A stretch of 64,000 bases of DNA from Synergistales bacterium (lineage in GTDB: Bacteria; Synergistota; Synergistia; Synergistales; Aminithiophilaceae), in NCBI GenBank assembly GCA_018433595.1, contig JAHDQY010000005.1, positions 1 to 64,000 of the forward strand, given 5' to 3'. The position numbers and the translations under genes are program-made. The notes under the pieces were generated by a model. It ran no database searches. It was not told where the DNA came from and saw nothing but the letters and a program-made list of their open reading frames with translations. Shown here in pieces: positions 6,510 to 16,537 of this stretch. The first letter of the stretch is position 1. Every line of letters starts with the position of its first letter.

Positions 6510-9167
6510 TTAAGATCGGCTGAGGCTTTCGATATTTTCTTCGTGACGCTTGAGCAGCTTTTCCGCCTCGGCCAAACGGAACCGCTCTTTTTCGACGATA
6601 TCTTCCGGGGCACGGGAGATGAATTTCTCGTTCTGAAGCTTGCTGCGGCTGCGGGTGATTTCGCTTCGGATCTTATCGATCTCCTGGCTCAACCGGATAA
6701 TCTCGTTTTCCACGCTCAGGAGACCTTCAGCCTCAAGATAAATCGCACCGAAGGGCAGTACGGCCGAGAGGCAGCGGGCAGGCCGTTTTTCGGTGGCCGA
6801 ACGGAAATGGACCGACTCGACACGAGTCAACAGCGCCAGCAGGTCCGCATTCTCTTGAAGGCAGGCTTCGTCTTTTTCGTCATGAAGCGCCAAGAGGATA
6901 CGCGGCACCACCTGTGTCGGCGGCACTCCCGCTTCAGCCCTCAGGTTGCGGACGTTGCGGACGGTCTCCTGGAAAAGAGTCATCGCTGCAAGGGCCTCTT
7001 CATTGTCGCCACCGACTCTTTCCGGCCAGGATTCGCGATCCAGCGGGATTTCTCCAAAACCGAAAGCCCGCCAGAGCTCCTCCGTTACGAAGGGAATGAT
7101 GGGATGAAGAAGCCGAAGGACAACGTTGAGAGCATGCCGAAGAACAAGTCGGCAGCTTCTCTGCCGCTCCTGCCCTTCTTCACCGCGAAGAGCGGGCTTG
7201 GCCATCTCCAGATACCAATCGCAGAACTCTCCCCAGACAAAATCATAGAGGAGCCGCGCAGCCTCTCCGAAAAAGTAGCCGTCCAGATACTCGGTCACAC
7301 TTCCGATTGTCTGGTCAAGTCGGGACAGCAGCCACTTGTCATGGAATCTCAGAGGACCTTCAACAGAGCAAGGGGCATCCTCCAGTTCCTCCAGATTCAT
7401 GAGAGCAAACCGGGATGCGTTCCATAGTTTATTGAGGAAGAACCGATATGTTTCGATTTTCTTGTCGCTGAGGAAGATATCACGACCCTGAACGGTCAGA
7501 GCGGCAAGAGTCAATCGCAGGGCATCGGCACCGCTTTTTTCAATGATGTCCAAGGGGTCGATGACGTTGCCTTTAGACTTGCTCATCTTCTGGCCGTTCT
7601 CGTCACGAACGAGGGCATGAATGTAGACGTCACGAAAGGGAACCTCGCCGTCCATGAATTTGAGGCCCATCATGATCATCCGGGAAACCCAGAAAAAAAT
7701 GATGTCGAAGCCGGTGATCAGGATGCTTGTCGGATAGTAATAGGCGAGATCTTTCGTCGGCTTCGGCCAGCCGAGGGTGGAAAAAGGCCAGAGGGCACTC
7801 GAGAACCACGTATCGAGAACATCCTCGTCCTGGGCAATGGCGGAGGAACCGCATTTCTCGCAGACGGCAGGGTCGCTCTCGGAAACGGTGATATGGCCGC
7901 AATCGGCACAATACCAGGCAGGAATGCGGTGTCCCCACCAGAGCTGGCGCGAAATGCACCAGTCCCGGATGTTCTCCATCCATTGATAGTAAGTGCTCAG
8001 CCATTGCTCTGGGACCCAGTTGATGCGCCCCTTCTGAACAGCCTCAACGCCCGCGTCCGCCAACGGTTTGACGCGGACAAACCACTGCTCCGAAAGGTAG
8101 GGCTCGATGATCGTGTGGCAACGATAACAATGGCCCACCGAATGATCATGTTCCTCGACCTTGACGAGAAGACCTTGGGCCTTTAAATCGGCAAGGATTT
8201 TTTTGCGGGCTTCAAAACGATCAAGCCCCCCGTAGGATCCGGCGGCCTCGTTCATCAATCCGTCGCCGTCGATAACCTGCGGTGCTTCCAGCTTGTGGCG
8301 CTGGCCGACAAGGAAGTCGTTGGGATCGTGGGCCGGCGTGATCTTGACGCAGCCTGTTCCGAAAGCGGGATCGACCATGTTGTCTTCAATGACGGGGATC
8401 TCTCTGTCAATGAGAGGGACTCGGACCCTGCGCCCACAAAGGGAGGCATTCCGCTCATCCCGGGGATGAACGGCGATAGCGACATCGCCGAGGATCGTTT
8501 CAGGGCGTGTCGTGGCGACGACAAGACTCCCCTCTCCATCCACGAAGGGGTAGGCGACATGATAGAGATTGCCCGCCTCCTCTTCGTGCTCGACCTCAAG
8601 GTCGGAGAGTGCGGTGTGACAACGAGGGCACCAGTTGATGATGTATTTGCCGCGGTAGATGAGATCTTCTTTGAACAGCCGAACGAACACGCTCCGGACA
8701 GCCTCGGAGAGACCTTCATCCATCGTGAAACGCTCCCGCCTCCAATCACAGGAGGCGCCGATCTTTTTCAACTGGCTGATGATTCTGTTCCCATACTGCT
8801 CTTTCCACAGCCAGACCCGCTTGACGAAGGCCTCTCGCCCCAGGTCATGCCGCGTCAGTCCTTCTCTGGCGATCTGACGCTCCACGACGTTCTGCGTCGC
8901 GATGCCGGCATGATCCGTCCCGGGAACCCAGAGGACGTTGAAGCCCTTCATCCGTTTATAGCGACAGAGCACATCCTGCAGAGTCTCATTCAAAGCATGT
9001 CCCATGTGAAGCGAGCCTGTCACGTTGGGTGGCGGAATAACGATACAGAAAGGCTCTCTATCGGCATCTACCTCGGATTCGAAAAGTCCTTCATCGAGCC
9101 AGAATTGATACCATTTGTCCTCGATGGGCTTCGGATCGTAGGTTTTCGGCAGATTCTCTTTCTTCAC
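6510..9167 (-). CDS. valS: Valyl-tRNA synthetase
   Basis: 885 residues, class I synthetase. The HIGH-type motif PPPNVTGSLHMGHALN is near residue 47 and KMSKSKGNV is near 525. The editing domain (TTRPETILGDVA) and two zinc-like CxxC clusters (CADCGHITV, CEKCGSS) are present. The last 60 residues form the tRNA-binding coiled coil. The start is a GTG at 9167 with AAGGAGG 9 bases upstream; an ATG is not available nearby in frame. It lies 55 bases downstream of ysxC. Nothing suggests truncation. Confidence 0.97.
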   Translation of the reverse strand: MKKENLPKTYDPKPIEDKWYQFWLDEGLFESEVDADREPFCIVIPPPNVTGSLHMGHALNETLQDVLCRYKRMKGFNVLWVPGTDHAGIATQNVVERQIAREGLTRHDLGREAFVKRVWLWKEQYGNRIISQLKKIGASCDWRRERFTMDEGLSEAVRSVFVRLFKEDLIYRGKYIINWCPRCHTALSDLEVEHEEEAGNLYHVAYPFVDGEGSLVVATTRPETILGDVAIAVHPRDERNASLCGRRVRVPLIDREIPVIEDNMVDPAFGTGCVKITPAHDPNDFLVGQRHKLEAPQVIDGDGLMNEAAGSYGGLDRFEARKKILADLKAQGLLVKVEEHDHSVGHCYRCHTIIEPYLSEQWFVRVKPLADAGVEAVQKGRINWVPEQWLSTYYQWMENIRDWCISRQLWWGHRIPAWYCADCGHITVSESDPAVCEKCGSSAIAQDEDVLDTWFSSALWPFSTLGWPKPTKDLAYYYPTSILITGFDIIFFWVSRMIMMGLKFMDGEVPFRDVYIHALVRDENGQKMSKSKGNVIDPLDIIEKSGADALRLTLAALTVQGRDIFLSDKKIETYRFFLNKLWNASRFALMNLEELEDAPCSVEGPLRFHDKWLLSRLDQTIGSVTEYLDGYFFGEAARLLYDFVWGEFCDWYLEMAKPALRGEEGQERQRSCRLVLRHALNVVLRLLHPIIPFVTEELWRAFGFGEIPLDRESWPERVGGDNEEALAAMTLFQETVRNVRNLRAEAGVPPTQVVPRILLALHDEKDEACLQENADLLALLTRVESVHFRSATEKRPARCLSAVLPFGAIYLEAEGLLSVENEIIRLSQEIDKIRSEITRSRSKLQNEKFISRAPEDIVEKERFRLAEAEKLLKRHEENIESLSRS

Positions 9168-9222
9168 GGGTCCGGACCTCCTTGAGTCAGGTCATAGGTT
9201 ATGGCATTTCCAGTTACCATCA

Positions 9223-9819
9223 CTAATGGCCGGCTTCAGTGACAGCCTCTTCGATAAAGGTGCGCAATTCCTCGATGCCGGTCCGTTCAGTCCCTGAAAC
9301 CAGAAAAGGTTCGTAAAGAGAGGCGTAGCCGTTCTTGCGGTAAGCGGCTGCCGTAGCCTTGCGTTTACCCTTGCTGATTTTGTCCGCTTTCGTAAAGACA
9401 ACCTGCATCGGAAGCCCTAGTTCCGTAACCCAGAACTGAAGCTGTCGGTCGTTCTCCAACAGGCCGTGACGAAAATCGACGAGATGGACAGCAAAGAGGA
9501 GACAAGGCCTGTTGAGGAGATACGATTCAATCAGTTCTTGCCAGCGCTCTCGTTCCTGCTGTCCTCTCGATGCAAAGCCGTAACCCGGGAGATCGACAAG
9601 TCGGAACAGCTTCGGGCTCTTGATCTCGAAAAAATTGATGCTCCGCGTTTTTCCCGGAGTCCCGCTGACATGGGCAAGCCGTCTTCCCACCAGCGCATTC
9701 AGCAGAGTCGACTTGCCGACGTTGGAGCGGCCCAGGAAGGCAATCTCCGGAACTGTCGCAGGGGGAAACTGGTCGACAAAAAAAGCAGTGGCGGTGAGGC
9801 TGACCTGCCAGGCAGTCAT
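9223..9819 (-). CDS. ysxC: Ribosome biogenesis GTPase YsxC/YihA (EngB)
   Basis: 198 residues, an essential GTPase for large-subunit assembly. All G motifs are visible: GRSNVGKST (about 29-37), DLPGYGFASRG (about 75-85) and TKADK (about 140). The T of the G2 region sits in GTPGKTRS. Its ATG overlaps the lon stop by one base (TAATG). The lon-ysxC order is the same as in many Firmicutes, which supports the assignment. Confidence 0.95.
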   Translation of the reverse strand: MTAWQVSLTATAFFVDQFPPATVPEIAFLGRSNVGKSTLLNALVGRRLAHVSGTPGKTRSINFFEIKSPKLFRLVDLPGYGFASRGQQERERWQELIESYLLNRPCLLFAVHLVDFRHGLLENDRQLQFWVTELGLPMQVVFTKADKISKGKRKATAAAYRKNGYASLYEPFLVSGTERTGIEELRTFIEEAVTEAGH

Positions 9820-12167
9820 TAAGGATCTCCGGCTACGGTTAAAGCCAAGTCAAAAACTTCATCGATGGTATCGACATAGTGAAAAATCATCCCCCGCTGG
9901 ACCCAGCGAGGAAGCTCTCCGGCATCTCCTCGATTGGATCGAGGGAGGATGATGTCCATGATTCCCTGCCGTCTTGCCGCAAGGACCTTCTCTCGGACTC
10001 CTCCGATGGGAAGGACTCTTCCAAGCAAAGTCATCTCTCCGGTCATCGCGACGTCGTGACGGATGGGGCGATTGGAGAAGGCTGACGCAATGGCCAGAGC
10101 CATCGTGATTCCCGCCGAAGGACCATCCTTGGGGATGGCTCCTTCAGGAACATGCAGATGCAGGTCCAGCTCTTCCCAGGGGACTTTGTCGGAGCCCAGT
10201 AAAGCTGCCTGAGATTTGAGACAACCCAAAGCCGCCTTGGCCGATTCCTGCATGATATCACCCAGGTTACCTGTCAGGGTAATCCGCCCCTTGCCTTGCA
10301 GCTTCACCGCTTCGATGACCAGGACATCTCCTCCCGTTTCCGTCCAAGCCAGGCCGACGGCAGCTCCAATGGTCGGTTTCTGGGGAATGTCGGTCCGGTG
10401 AGATTTGGGCGTACTTAAAAACCGAATGAGCTTATCGGTTCCAATTTTCACGGGGCGCACCATGGCGTGATTTCCCTCTTCGGCTTCAACAAGCATCCGC
10501 GTTACCTTCCTTGCGATACGTGCCAGTTGCTGTTCCAGTCGCCGGACACCGGCTTCTTGAGTGTAATCGGTAATGATCCTCTCCAAAGCCTGATCACTGA
10601 AAGCAATATCGCCTTCTTTAAGTCCGTGTTCGCGTAAAACCTTGGGAAGGAGATGGCGGCGAACGATATGTTTTTTTTCTTCGGCCACATAGCCGGAGAG
10701 AAAGATTGTCTCCATACGATCAAGAAGAGCCTTCGGAATAGGGTGAATCGCATTGGCTGTCGTTACGAAAAGCACTCGGCTGAGATCGAAAGGAACCTCT
10801 AAATAGTGGTCGGTAAAGTGATCGTTCTGTTCCGGATCAAGCACCTCAAGGAGTGCCGCAGCTGGATCGCCCCGGAAATCGGCGCCGACCTTGTCGATCT
10901 CATCAAGAAGCAGGACGGGGTTCCTCGTTCCGGCCTGATGAATCTTCTGGATAATCCTTCCGGGCAGCGCACCGACATAGGTTCTCCGGTGCCCCCGAAT
11001 CTCGGCCTCATCTCTCATGCCTCCGAGTGACATCTGAACGAACTGGCGATTCAGGGCACGGGCCACCGATCGGGCCAGCGACGTTTTCCCCACTCCGGGG
11101 GGGCCGACAAGGCAGAGGACCTGCCCCTTCATTTCCTGTCCCGCCATCTTGCGGGAAGCGAGAAACTCCAAAATCCGATCCTTGACTTCCTTCAATCCGT
11201 AATGGTCTTCATCGAGCACCTGTGCCGCCATCCCGATATCAAGGCGATCTCGGCTCTGCTTTTGCCAAGGAAGAGAAATAAGCCAATCCAGATAGGTTCT
11301 GACCACCGTTGCTTCAGCCGACATGGGAGGCATTTTGGAGAGGCGATCGACTTCTTTCATCGCCTTCTTCTGGACAGCACCGGACATTTTGGCTTTGTGA
11401 ACCTTGGCCAAAAGCTCCTCCCGCTCGTTAATACCGTCACCCTGCCCCAACTCGTCCTGAATGACTCGCAACTGCTCTTTCAGGTAGTATTCACGCTGCC
11501 CCTTCTCCATCTCCTGACGGACACGGTCGTGAATATCGTGTTCCAACTCGAGGATGTCAGTCTCCCTGAGAAGGATCTTCAACAACATTTCAAGCCGCTC
11601 ATCGGGAGAGAACGTCTCGAGCAGCGTCTGTTTCTCGGCAACCTTCAGGATCATGTGAGAAGCGACAAGGTCAGCGGCAAGGCCCGCTCCTTCGGCGGAG
11701 AGAACAGGCATAAGCACTTCCGCCGGGATACGGGGATGGAGGGTCACATAACGCTCGAAATGCTCTACGACGCTTCGATGAAGAGCTTCGAGGACATCGG
11801 AAAGCTCCTCCGATTCAGCGATTCCCTCCAAATCCGCCACAAAAAAATCATCTTCATGCCGAAAGGCTTCGACGTGACAGCGACATAGACCTTCGACGAG
11901 AATCTTCGTCGTTCCGTCAGGAAGACGCGCTATCTGAAGGATATGACAAAGGGTGCCGATCTCATAAAGATCATCCTCGGCGGGGTCGTCTTCTCCCATC
12001 TGTTTCTGGGCCACGACGAATACCTTTTTCTCTCGAAGCATCGCCTGCTCAAGAGCCTTCAGAGATCTCGGCCTGCCGACATAAAGAGGGGCGATAACCC
12101 CAGGAAACAGGACGATATCCCGAACGGGCAGGATCGGAATCCTTTCGTTTCGGGAGAGTGGTTCCAT
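9819..12167 (-). CDS. lon: ATP-dependent protease Lon (LonA)
   Basis: 782 residues with the N-terminal substrate-binding LAN domain, a coiled-coil linker ([21 protein letters not shown]), an AAA+ module ([13 protein letters not shown] Walker [11 protein letters not shown] Walker B) and a C-terminal serine-lysine protease domain with [11 protein letters not shown]. It degrades misfolded and regulatory proteins. I take the ATG at 12167, because the TTG one codon earlier has no advantage in ribosome-site spacing (GGAGG upstream, inside the end of clpX). It follows clpX with a three-base gap. Confidence 0.96.
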   Translation of the reverse strand: MEPLSRNERIPILPVRDIVLFPGVIAPLYVGRPRSLKALEQAMLREKKVFVVAQKQMGEDDPAEDDLYEIGTLCHILQIARLPDGTTKILVEGLCRCHVEAFRHEDDFFVADLEGIAESEELSDVLEALHRSVVEHFERYVTLHPRIPAEVLMPVLSAEGAGLAADLVASHMILKVAEKQTLLETFSPDERLEMLLKILLRETDILELEHDIHDRVRQEMEKGQREYYLKEQLRVIQDELGQGDGINEREELLAKVHKAKMSGAVQKKAMKEVDRLSKMPPMSAEATVVRTYLDWLISLPWQKQSRDRLDIGMAAQVLDEDHYGLKEVKDRILEFLASRKMAGQEMKGQVLCLVGPPGVGKTSLARSVARALNRQFVQMSLGGMRDEAEIRGHRRTYVGALPGRIIQKIHQAGTRNPVLLLDEIDKVGADFRGDPAAALLEVLDPEQNDHFTDHYLEVPFDLSRVLFVTTANAIHPIPKALLDRMETIFLSGYVAEEKKHIVRRHLLPKVLREHGLKEGDIAFSDQALERIITDYTQEAGVRRLEQQLARIARKVTRMLVEAEEGNHAMVRPVKIGTDKLIRFLSTPKSHRTDIPQKPTIGAAVGLAWTETGGDVLVIEAVKLQGKGRITLTGNLGDIMQESAKAALGCLKSQAALLGSDKVPWEELDLHLHVPEGAIPKDGPSAGITMALAIASAFSNRPIRHDVAMTGEMTLLGRVLPIGGVREKVLAARRQGIMDIILPRSNRGDAGELPRWVQRGMIFHYVDTIDEVFDLALTVAGDP

Positions 12168-12170
12168 CAA

Positions 12171-13454
12171 TCAGGCGACCTCCTCGCTCGACTTGTAGGC
12201 GTAAAGGGCCTTACCCGTCCCCTCGATCACATCGTCGGTGATGGTGACCTTTTCAAGCCGTTCCGCCTTATCGGGCAATTCGAACATGACATCAAGCATG
12301 ACGTTTTCGAGGATCGACCGAAGACCACGGGCCCCCGTATTCCGTTCCGCAGCTTTTCTCGCCGTAGCTTTCAGGGCCTCCTCGGTGAATTCCAGATCGA
12401 CCCCCTCGAGGCTGAAAAGCTTCCGATACTGCTGAACAAGGGCATTTTTAGGCTCAAGAAGAATCCGGATCAGGTCCTCTTCAGAAAGACCCTCAAGTGC
12501 AGCGATCACAGGCAACCTTCCGATAAACTCCGGAATGAACCCATAGGCCATCAGATCTTCAGAGGTCGTCTGGCGGAGAAGCTCGTACTTATCCTGCTTG
12601 GCATGGGAGAGGACCTTCCCGCCGAAACCGATGACTTTCCGGCTCACCCTCCGGGCCACGACCTCCTCAAGACCATCGAAAGCGCCACCGCAGATAAAGA
12701 GGATGTTCTTCGTGTCGATCTGAATGAACTCCTGATAGGGATGCTTGCGTCCGCCCTTGGGAGGCACATTGGCCACGGTTCCCTCGAGAATGCGCAGAAG
12801 GGCCTGCTGTACGCCTTCGCCGGAAACATCGCGAGTAATCGATGGCGATTCGGACTTACGAGCAATCTTGTCGATTTCATCCACATAGATGATTCCCCGC
12901 TGAGCCGCCGCCACATCATAATCAGCCGCCTGAAGGAGGCGAACGAGAATATTCTCCACATCCTCGCCGACGTAGCCGGCCTCAGTCAACGTTGTGGCAT
13001 CTGCCATGGCGAAAGGAACCTTGAGCAACCGGGCCAGTGTTTGAGCCAGAAGGGTTTTACCGCAACCTGTCGGTCCCAAGAGCAGGACGTTGCTTTTTTG
13101 GAGCTCCACGTCGTCGTCGTCGAGGGACTGGGTCACCCGCTTGAAATGGTTGTAGACAGAGACGGAGAGGACCTTCTTCGCCTGATCCTGACCGACGGCA
13201 TAATGGTCGAGGAAGGCCTTGATCTCCGCCGGACGGGGCATCTCCTCGATTGTTGGCTCCACAACGCTATCGGAAGGCGAGCTTTCCTCCCCTTCTTTAA
13301 GAATCAACGTGCAGAGATGAACACACTCATTGCAGATATACACACCCGGCCCGGCGATCAGTTTCAGGACTTCGTCCTGCCCTTTTCCGCAAAAGGAACA
13401 GCGGACGCCGCGCCGCTTCCCATCGCTATTGTCACCGCCTTCAAATCGGAACAT
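12171..13454 (-). CDS. clpX: ClpX ATPase, substrate-unfolding subunit of ClpXP
   Basis: 427 residues. The N-terminal C4 zinc domain is visible as CSFCGKGQ...CNECVHLC (residues about 20-47). The AAA+ module has Walker [17 protein letters not shown], Walker [12 protein letters not shown], the pore-loop GYVGEDVE and sensor-2 NTGARGLRS. It delivers unfolded substrates to ClpP, encoded 141 bases upstream. The gap to clpP contains an imperfect terminator-like hairpin that may set their relative expression. Confidence 0.97.
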   Translation of the reverse strand: MFRFEGGDNSDGKRRGVRCSFCGKGQDEVLKLIAGPGVYICNECVHLCTLILKEGEESSPSDSVVEPTIEEMPRPAEIKAFLDHYAVGQDQAKKVLSVSVYNHFKRVTQSLDDDDVELQKSNVLLLGPTGCGKTLLAQTLARLLKVPFAMADATTLTEAGYVGEDVENILVRLLQAADYDVAAAQRGIIYVDEIDKIARKSESPSITRDVSGEGVQQALLRILEGTVANVPPKGGRKHPYQEFIQIDTKNILFICGGAFDGLEEVVARRVSRKVIGFGGKVLSHAKQDKYELLRQTTSEDLMAYGFIPEFIGRLPVIAALEGLSEEDLIRILLEPKNALVQQYRKLFSLEGVDLEFTEEALKATARKAAERNTGARGLRSILENVMLDVMFELPDKAERLEKVTITDDVIEGTGKALYAYKSSEEVA

Positions 13455-13523
13455 AGGCGTACCTCCTCATTGCATGAGACCTTTGGAAACAGAAATATCG
13501 TACCCCAAAAGACGGACGCGGAC

Positions 13524-13553
13524 AAAGGGGAGCTCCCGGAGAAGCTCCCCTTT
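13524..13553 (-). other. Hairpin between clpP and clpX, possible attenuator
   Basis: An 11-base perfect inverted repeat, AAAGGGGAGCT and AGCTCCCCTTT, with an 8-base loop, in the 141-base gap between clpP and clpX. No U-run follows on the minus strand, so it is more likely a partial terminator or processing/stability element than a full stop. Confidence 0.5.
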
Positions 13554-13595
13554 CAATCCGGAAAAAGAGAAAAACTCCCCAAAGGGACGAGGTCC

Positions 13596-14174
13596 TCAGC
13601 GATTCGCGATAATCTTATCGACAAGGCCGTAGGCAACGGCTTCGTCAGCTGACATGTAACGATCTCTATCGGTATCGACCTGCACCTTCTCGGTGGGCTG
13701 ACCGGTATGGCGGCATAGTATCTCGTTCAAACGCTCCCTGAGCCTGAGAATTTCACGTGCCTGGATTTCGATATCCGTAGCCTGCCCTTTCGTTCCGCCC
13801 CAAGGCTGGTGAATCATGATTCGTGCGCTTGGCAAGGCGATTCGCTTACCTGCCGTCCCTCCAGCAAGAAGGACAGCGCCCATGCTGGCAGCCTGCCCCA
13901 CGCAGATTGTCGAAACGGGGCACTTGATGTACTGCATCGTGTCATAGATAGCCAGCCCTGCCGTTACGGAACCGCCGGGGCTATTGACGTAGAGGCTCAC
14001 ATCTTTGTCTGGATCTTCGCTCTCCAGGAACAGAAGCTGGGCTACGACGAGATTGGCCAGATGGTCATCAATCTCGTCCCCAAGAAAAATGATCCGGTCC
14101 TTGAGAAGGCGGCTGTAAATGTCATAGGATCGTTCGCCTCTTCCCGTCTGTTCCACGACGATAGGGACATACAT
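13596..14174 (-). CDS. clpP: ClpP serine protease, proteolytic subunit
   Basis: 192 residues, typical length. The catalytic triad is recognisable: Ser in [14 protein letters not shown] (about 97), His in [10 protein letters not shown] (about 122) and Asp in [14 protein letters not shown] (about 171). It forms the tetradecameric chamber of ClpXP. The ATG at 14174 follows AAGGAGG. It lies between tig (39 bases upstream) and clpX, the common tig-clpP-clpX-lon order. Confidence 0.97.
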   Translation of the reverse strand: MYVPIVVEQTGRGERSYDIYSRLLKDRIIFLGDEIDDHLANLVVAQLLFLESEDPDKDVSLYVNSPGGSVTAGLAIYDTMQYIKCPVSTICVGQAASMGAVLLAGGTAGKRIALPSARIMIHQPWGGTKGQATDIEIQAREILRLRERLNEILCRHTGQPTEKVQVDTDRDRYMSADEAVAYGLVDKIIANR

Positions 14175-14213
14175 TCGGCCTCATCCTCCTTAAGGCAGTG
14201 GGCAACGTCACCG

Positions 14214-15566
14214 CTACTCTTCGGCTTCGCTCTTCTCCTCGGAAGCAGCCGGAACGTCAATTTCGTTGACGGAGACCTGAGAAAGTAGATGATCCACGGT
14301 CTTGCGAACGCGAACTCGATGAACGATCTCGTTCAGCCGATCCATATCCTTCACCAGGAAACCTTTGAGCTGTTTCTCGTCGACATTGAAGGAGTGAGCC
14401 ATGGCACTGATCTCGTTATCGATATCTTCCGATTCAACGGCGATTCCCTGTTCCTCGGCGAAACTGTCAAGGACCAGCGTCTGCTTAACGATCCTTGAGG
14501 CTCGTTCCTTCAGCTGGCTCTCATAGGTCTCGCGGTCCAGTCCCTGCCGGGCCAGGTGCTCTTCAAGAGAGGTCCCCTGCTGTTTTTTTAGATCTTCTTC
14601 TTCCTGCCGAAGGAGGGCTTCAAACTCCTGGTTGACAAGCTTCTCAGGCACATCGACAGAGGAAAGCTCCACCAGTTTCACAACAGCCGTTGATCGTGCC
14701 ATGTCATCGCGCTCCCGCCCCATTTGTTCCTTCAGGCGATCGGCAATCATTTCACGGAAAGCTTCAACAGTTTCGACCTTGTCATCACCCGTGACACTCT
14801 TTATGAACTCGGTGTCAACTTCAGGCAGAAGAGGCAACTTCACCTCTTTAACGACAAAGGTGTATCGGATTGTTTTGCCGGCAAACTTCTCTTCAGGGTG
14901 GCTGGCGTCAAGAACGATGTCGATCAGGGCCTCGTCGCCGGCAGCCTTGCCAAGAAGTCCCTCACGAATTTCGCTTCGCAGGCCGGGAGAGGAGAGATCA
15001 AGCAGGGCTTCCTCAGGCTCTTTCTGTCCCGCCTCGTCATCGCCGATAACCGCCGTCGTGTAGGAAACCTGAACGGCATGTCTCTCGGTTGCAGGTCCAT
15101 TCACCGCTTCATACTGGACATGCTTCTTCCGGATCTCTTTAACCGTCTCATCGACCATTGCCTCATCAAGGAGAATGCGGGGAACGTCGACTTGGATAGC
15201 AGAGGCATCAGCCAACGTCACCTCTGGACGCACCTCGAAAACAACGGTAAACTCCAGAGGCTGCCCCTCCACCACTTCTTCCAATTTCACCTGAGGTTCT
15301 GCTATGGGATCAATGCCATATTCGCTAATGAGTTCCCGAAGAGCAGGAGGGACAACAAGCTCAAGGGCCTCGCCTCGGATGGCATCCTTGCCCATATAAA
15401 GCTCAAGGATACGGCGGGGGATCCGCCCCTTGCGAAACCCCTTGATGTTGGCCTTCTGTGAAAGCTCACGCAAAGTCTCCCGAATGGCCTGGTCGAACCG
15501 CTCCGTCTCTATTTCCGCCTTGATGGTGACAATATTTCCCTCCTGGGAGAGAAGCTCGCTTTTCAC
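14214..15566 (-). CDS. tig: Trigger factor, ribosome-associated chaperone and peptidyl-prolyl isomerase
   Basis: 450 residues. The ribosome-docking signature is GFRKGRIPRRILE in the N-terminal domain. A FKBP-type PPIase domain follows (about 150-240) and then a long helical C-terminal chaperone arm. The start is taken at the GTG at 15566, with AAAGGGG about 10 bases upstream; the longer open frame begins at a TTG with no ribosome site. A promoter lies 48-78 bases upstream. It is the first gene of the protein-quality-control operon. Confidence 0.95.
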   Translation of the reverse strand: MKSELLSQEGNIVTIKAEIETERFDQAIRETLRELSQKANIKGFRKGRIPRRILELYMGKDAIRGEALELVVPPALRELISEYGIDPIAEPQVKLEEVVEGQPLEFTVVFEVRPEVTLADASAIQVDVPRILLDEAMVDETVKEIRKKHVQYEAVNGPATERHAVQVSYTTAVIGDDEAGQKEPEEALLDLSSPGLRSEIREGLLGKAAGDEALIDIVLDASHPEEKFAGKTIRYTFVVKEVKLPLLPEVDTEFIKSVTGDDKVETVEAFREMIADRLKEQMGRERDDMARSTAVVKLVELSSVDVPEKLVNQEFEALLRQEEEDLKKQQGTSLEEHLARQGLDRETYESQLKERASRIVKQTLVLDSFAEEQGIAVESEDIDNEISAMAHSFNVDEKQLKGFLVKDMDRLNEIVHRVRVRKTVDHLLSQVSVNEIDVPAASEEKSEAEE

Positions 15567-15613
15567 TTGATGACAACCCCTTTCAGACCATTCCTTCAAC
15601 GTCTAACCAGCGA

Positions 15614-15644
15614 AGTATAACATAGGTCCGATGGAAATTGACAA
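15614..15644 (-). promoter_or_regulatory. Probable promoter for the tig-clpP-clpX-lon operon
   Basis: Minus-strand TTGTCA followed after 18 bases by TTATAC (or 19 bases to TATACT), ending 48 bases upstream of the tig start. It lies after the tRNA-Leu terminator, as expected for a new transcription unit. Confidence 0.55.
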
Positions 15645-15690
15645 GGCAATAGAGCCAATTTCTCACCGGCGCCGGCGGACACACACAAAT

Positions 15691-15716
15691 AAAGAGAGGC
15701 CAGTATGAACCTCTCT
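15691..15716 (-). terminator. Terminator of tRNA-Leu
   Basis: Seven-base stem AGAGAGG/CCTCTCT with a 10-base loop on the minus strand, followed by TTATTTG. It is 29 bases beyond the encoded CCA of tRNA-Leu. Confidence 0.6.
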
Positions 15717-15744
15717 GTCTCTTCTTCATGCCCCTGCGTAAAGC

Positions 15745-15831
15745 TGGTGGGGGAAAGGGGACTTGAACCCCTACAGCCTTTCAGCTACTAGCTCCTAAGG
15801 CTAGCGTGTCTACCTGTTCCACCATTCCCCC
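15745..15831 (-). tRNA. tRNA-Leu (anticodon TAG)
   Basis: 87 bases including an encoded CCA. The acceptor pairs GGGGGAA with TTCCCCC. The anticodon stem CTAGC/GCTAG encloses the loop CTTAGGA, giving TAG, which reads CTA codons. A long variable arm and the T-loop GTTCAAGTC confirm a class II leucine tRNA. Confidence 0.97.
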
Positions 15832-15989
15832 GCCTGCGCATTCTTCTACGCCAGCTGCAACGGCGGTTATTTTACCACTTTCAGCAAAGCTTCGATAGGC
15901 TTCCCAATCGGCAAGGGCAATACCTACACGCAGACCGGGAAGGCAGATATGGGGCGATGAAACTAGGCAAGGGGCGCAACATCGCCTTT

Positions 15990-16339
15990 TTACCAGAAAA
16001 GCTCCTCGAGCTTTTTCCCGGACTCAACAAGGGCCGCTCGCGCTGCTTCGTGAATGGCCAACATGATCAACACAAGAGCGGTGACAAGGTCCGTGTCCTT
16101 AATGATCGTTTATCTTTGTTCCGCCAGCGCTGCAGTGTCGGTATGATGTAACGGGTAAAGACGGTGCTCGTGTGGGCGACGAGAAAACCATAGGAGCGTC
16201 CCTGAAACTCCTTGGCAAAACAAAGCAGGGACTTCGTCGTTTTGAAGAAGATCTTGATGTCCCAACGGATCCCACATATAGCCTTCCAGACGCCTCCCAT
16301 GGCCATGTCCATTTTCGTCCTCAAAGGAACGGCATCCAA
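15990..16339 (-). pseudogene. Decayed IS4-type transposase, C-terminal fragment with a frameshift
   Basis: One minus frame (16067-16339) contains RWDIKIFFKTTKSLLC, KEFQGRSYGFLVAHTSTVF and TRYII. This is the conserved C-terminal block of IS4-family DDE transposases around the catalytic glutamate region (normally RWDIE.FFK, with GRSYDALVAHT). That frame stops at 16067. The expected continuation appears in another frame, with TALVLIMLAIHEAARA and KKLEELFW ending at a TAA at 15990-15992, so at least one frameshift occurred. The N-terminal two-thirds of a transposase is absent and I see no terminal inverted repeats. It is a relic, not a mobile element. Confidence 0.7.
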
Positions 16340-16387
16340 GGAGCTGGGCGTAACTAACCATCGCAGATATCATCAGGGGTGTTGTTC

Positions 16388-16411
16388 CCTTCATGATCAT
16401 CATCATGAAGG
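16388..16411. repeat. Inverted repeat upstream of the glycerate kinase gene
   Basis: Ten-base arms CCTTCATGAT and ATCATGAAGG separated by CATC, 127 bases upstream of the glycerate kinase ATG. It could be an operator or a leftover of the decayed insertion element. The rest of the 15832-16537 gap outside the transposase relic shows no further gene. Confidence 0.4.
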
Positions 16412-16537
16412 TGCTTGTCCTCTGTTCCCTCTTCCCGGGCATCATCACCTGGCTTCCTGCCAAGATGATCGGTTTGGAGTAAAGCGCATTGCGCCACATT
16501 ATCATCGCGTTCTTTTCCGGTGGGGGTGAGAAAGAGG

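Noticed and set aside
5712-7427. Plus-strand open frame of 571 codons
   Set aside because: It lies antisense to folC and valS, has no ribosome site or family resemblance, and reflects the codon bias of the genes on the other strand.
13524-13553. Full intrinsic terminator between clpP and clpX
   Set aside because: The stem is good but no U-run follows on the minus strand, so it was listed only as a possible attenuator.
11943-13652. Plus-strand open frame of 569 codons
   Set aside because: Antisense to lon, clpX and the end of clpP, which carry full catalytic motifs; composition is that of a shadow frame.
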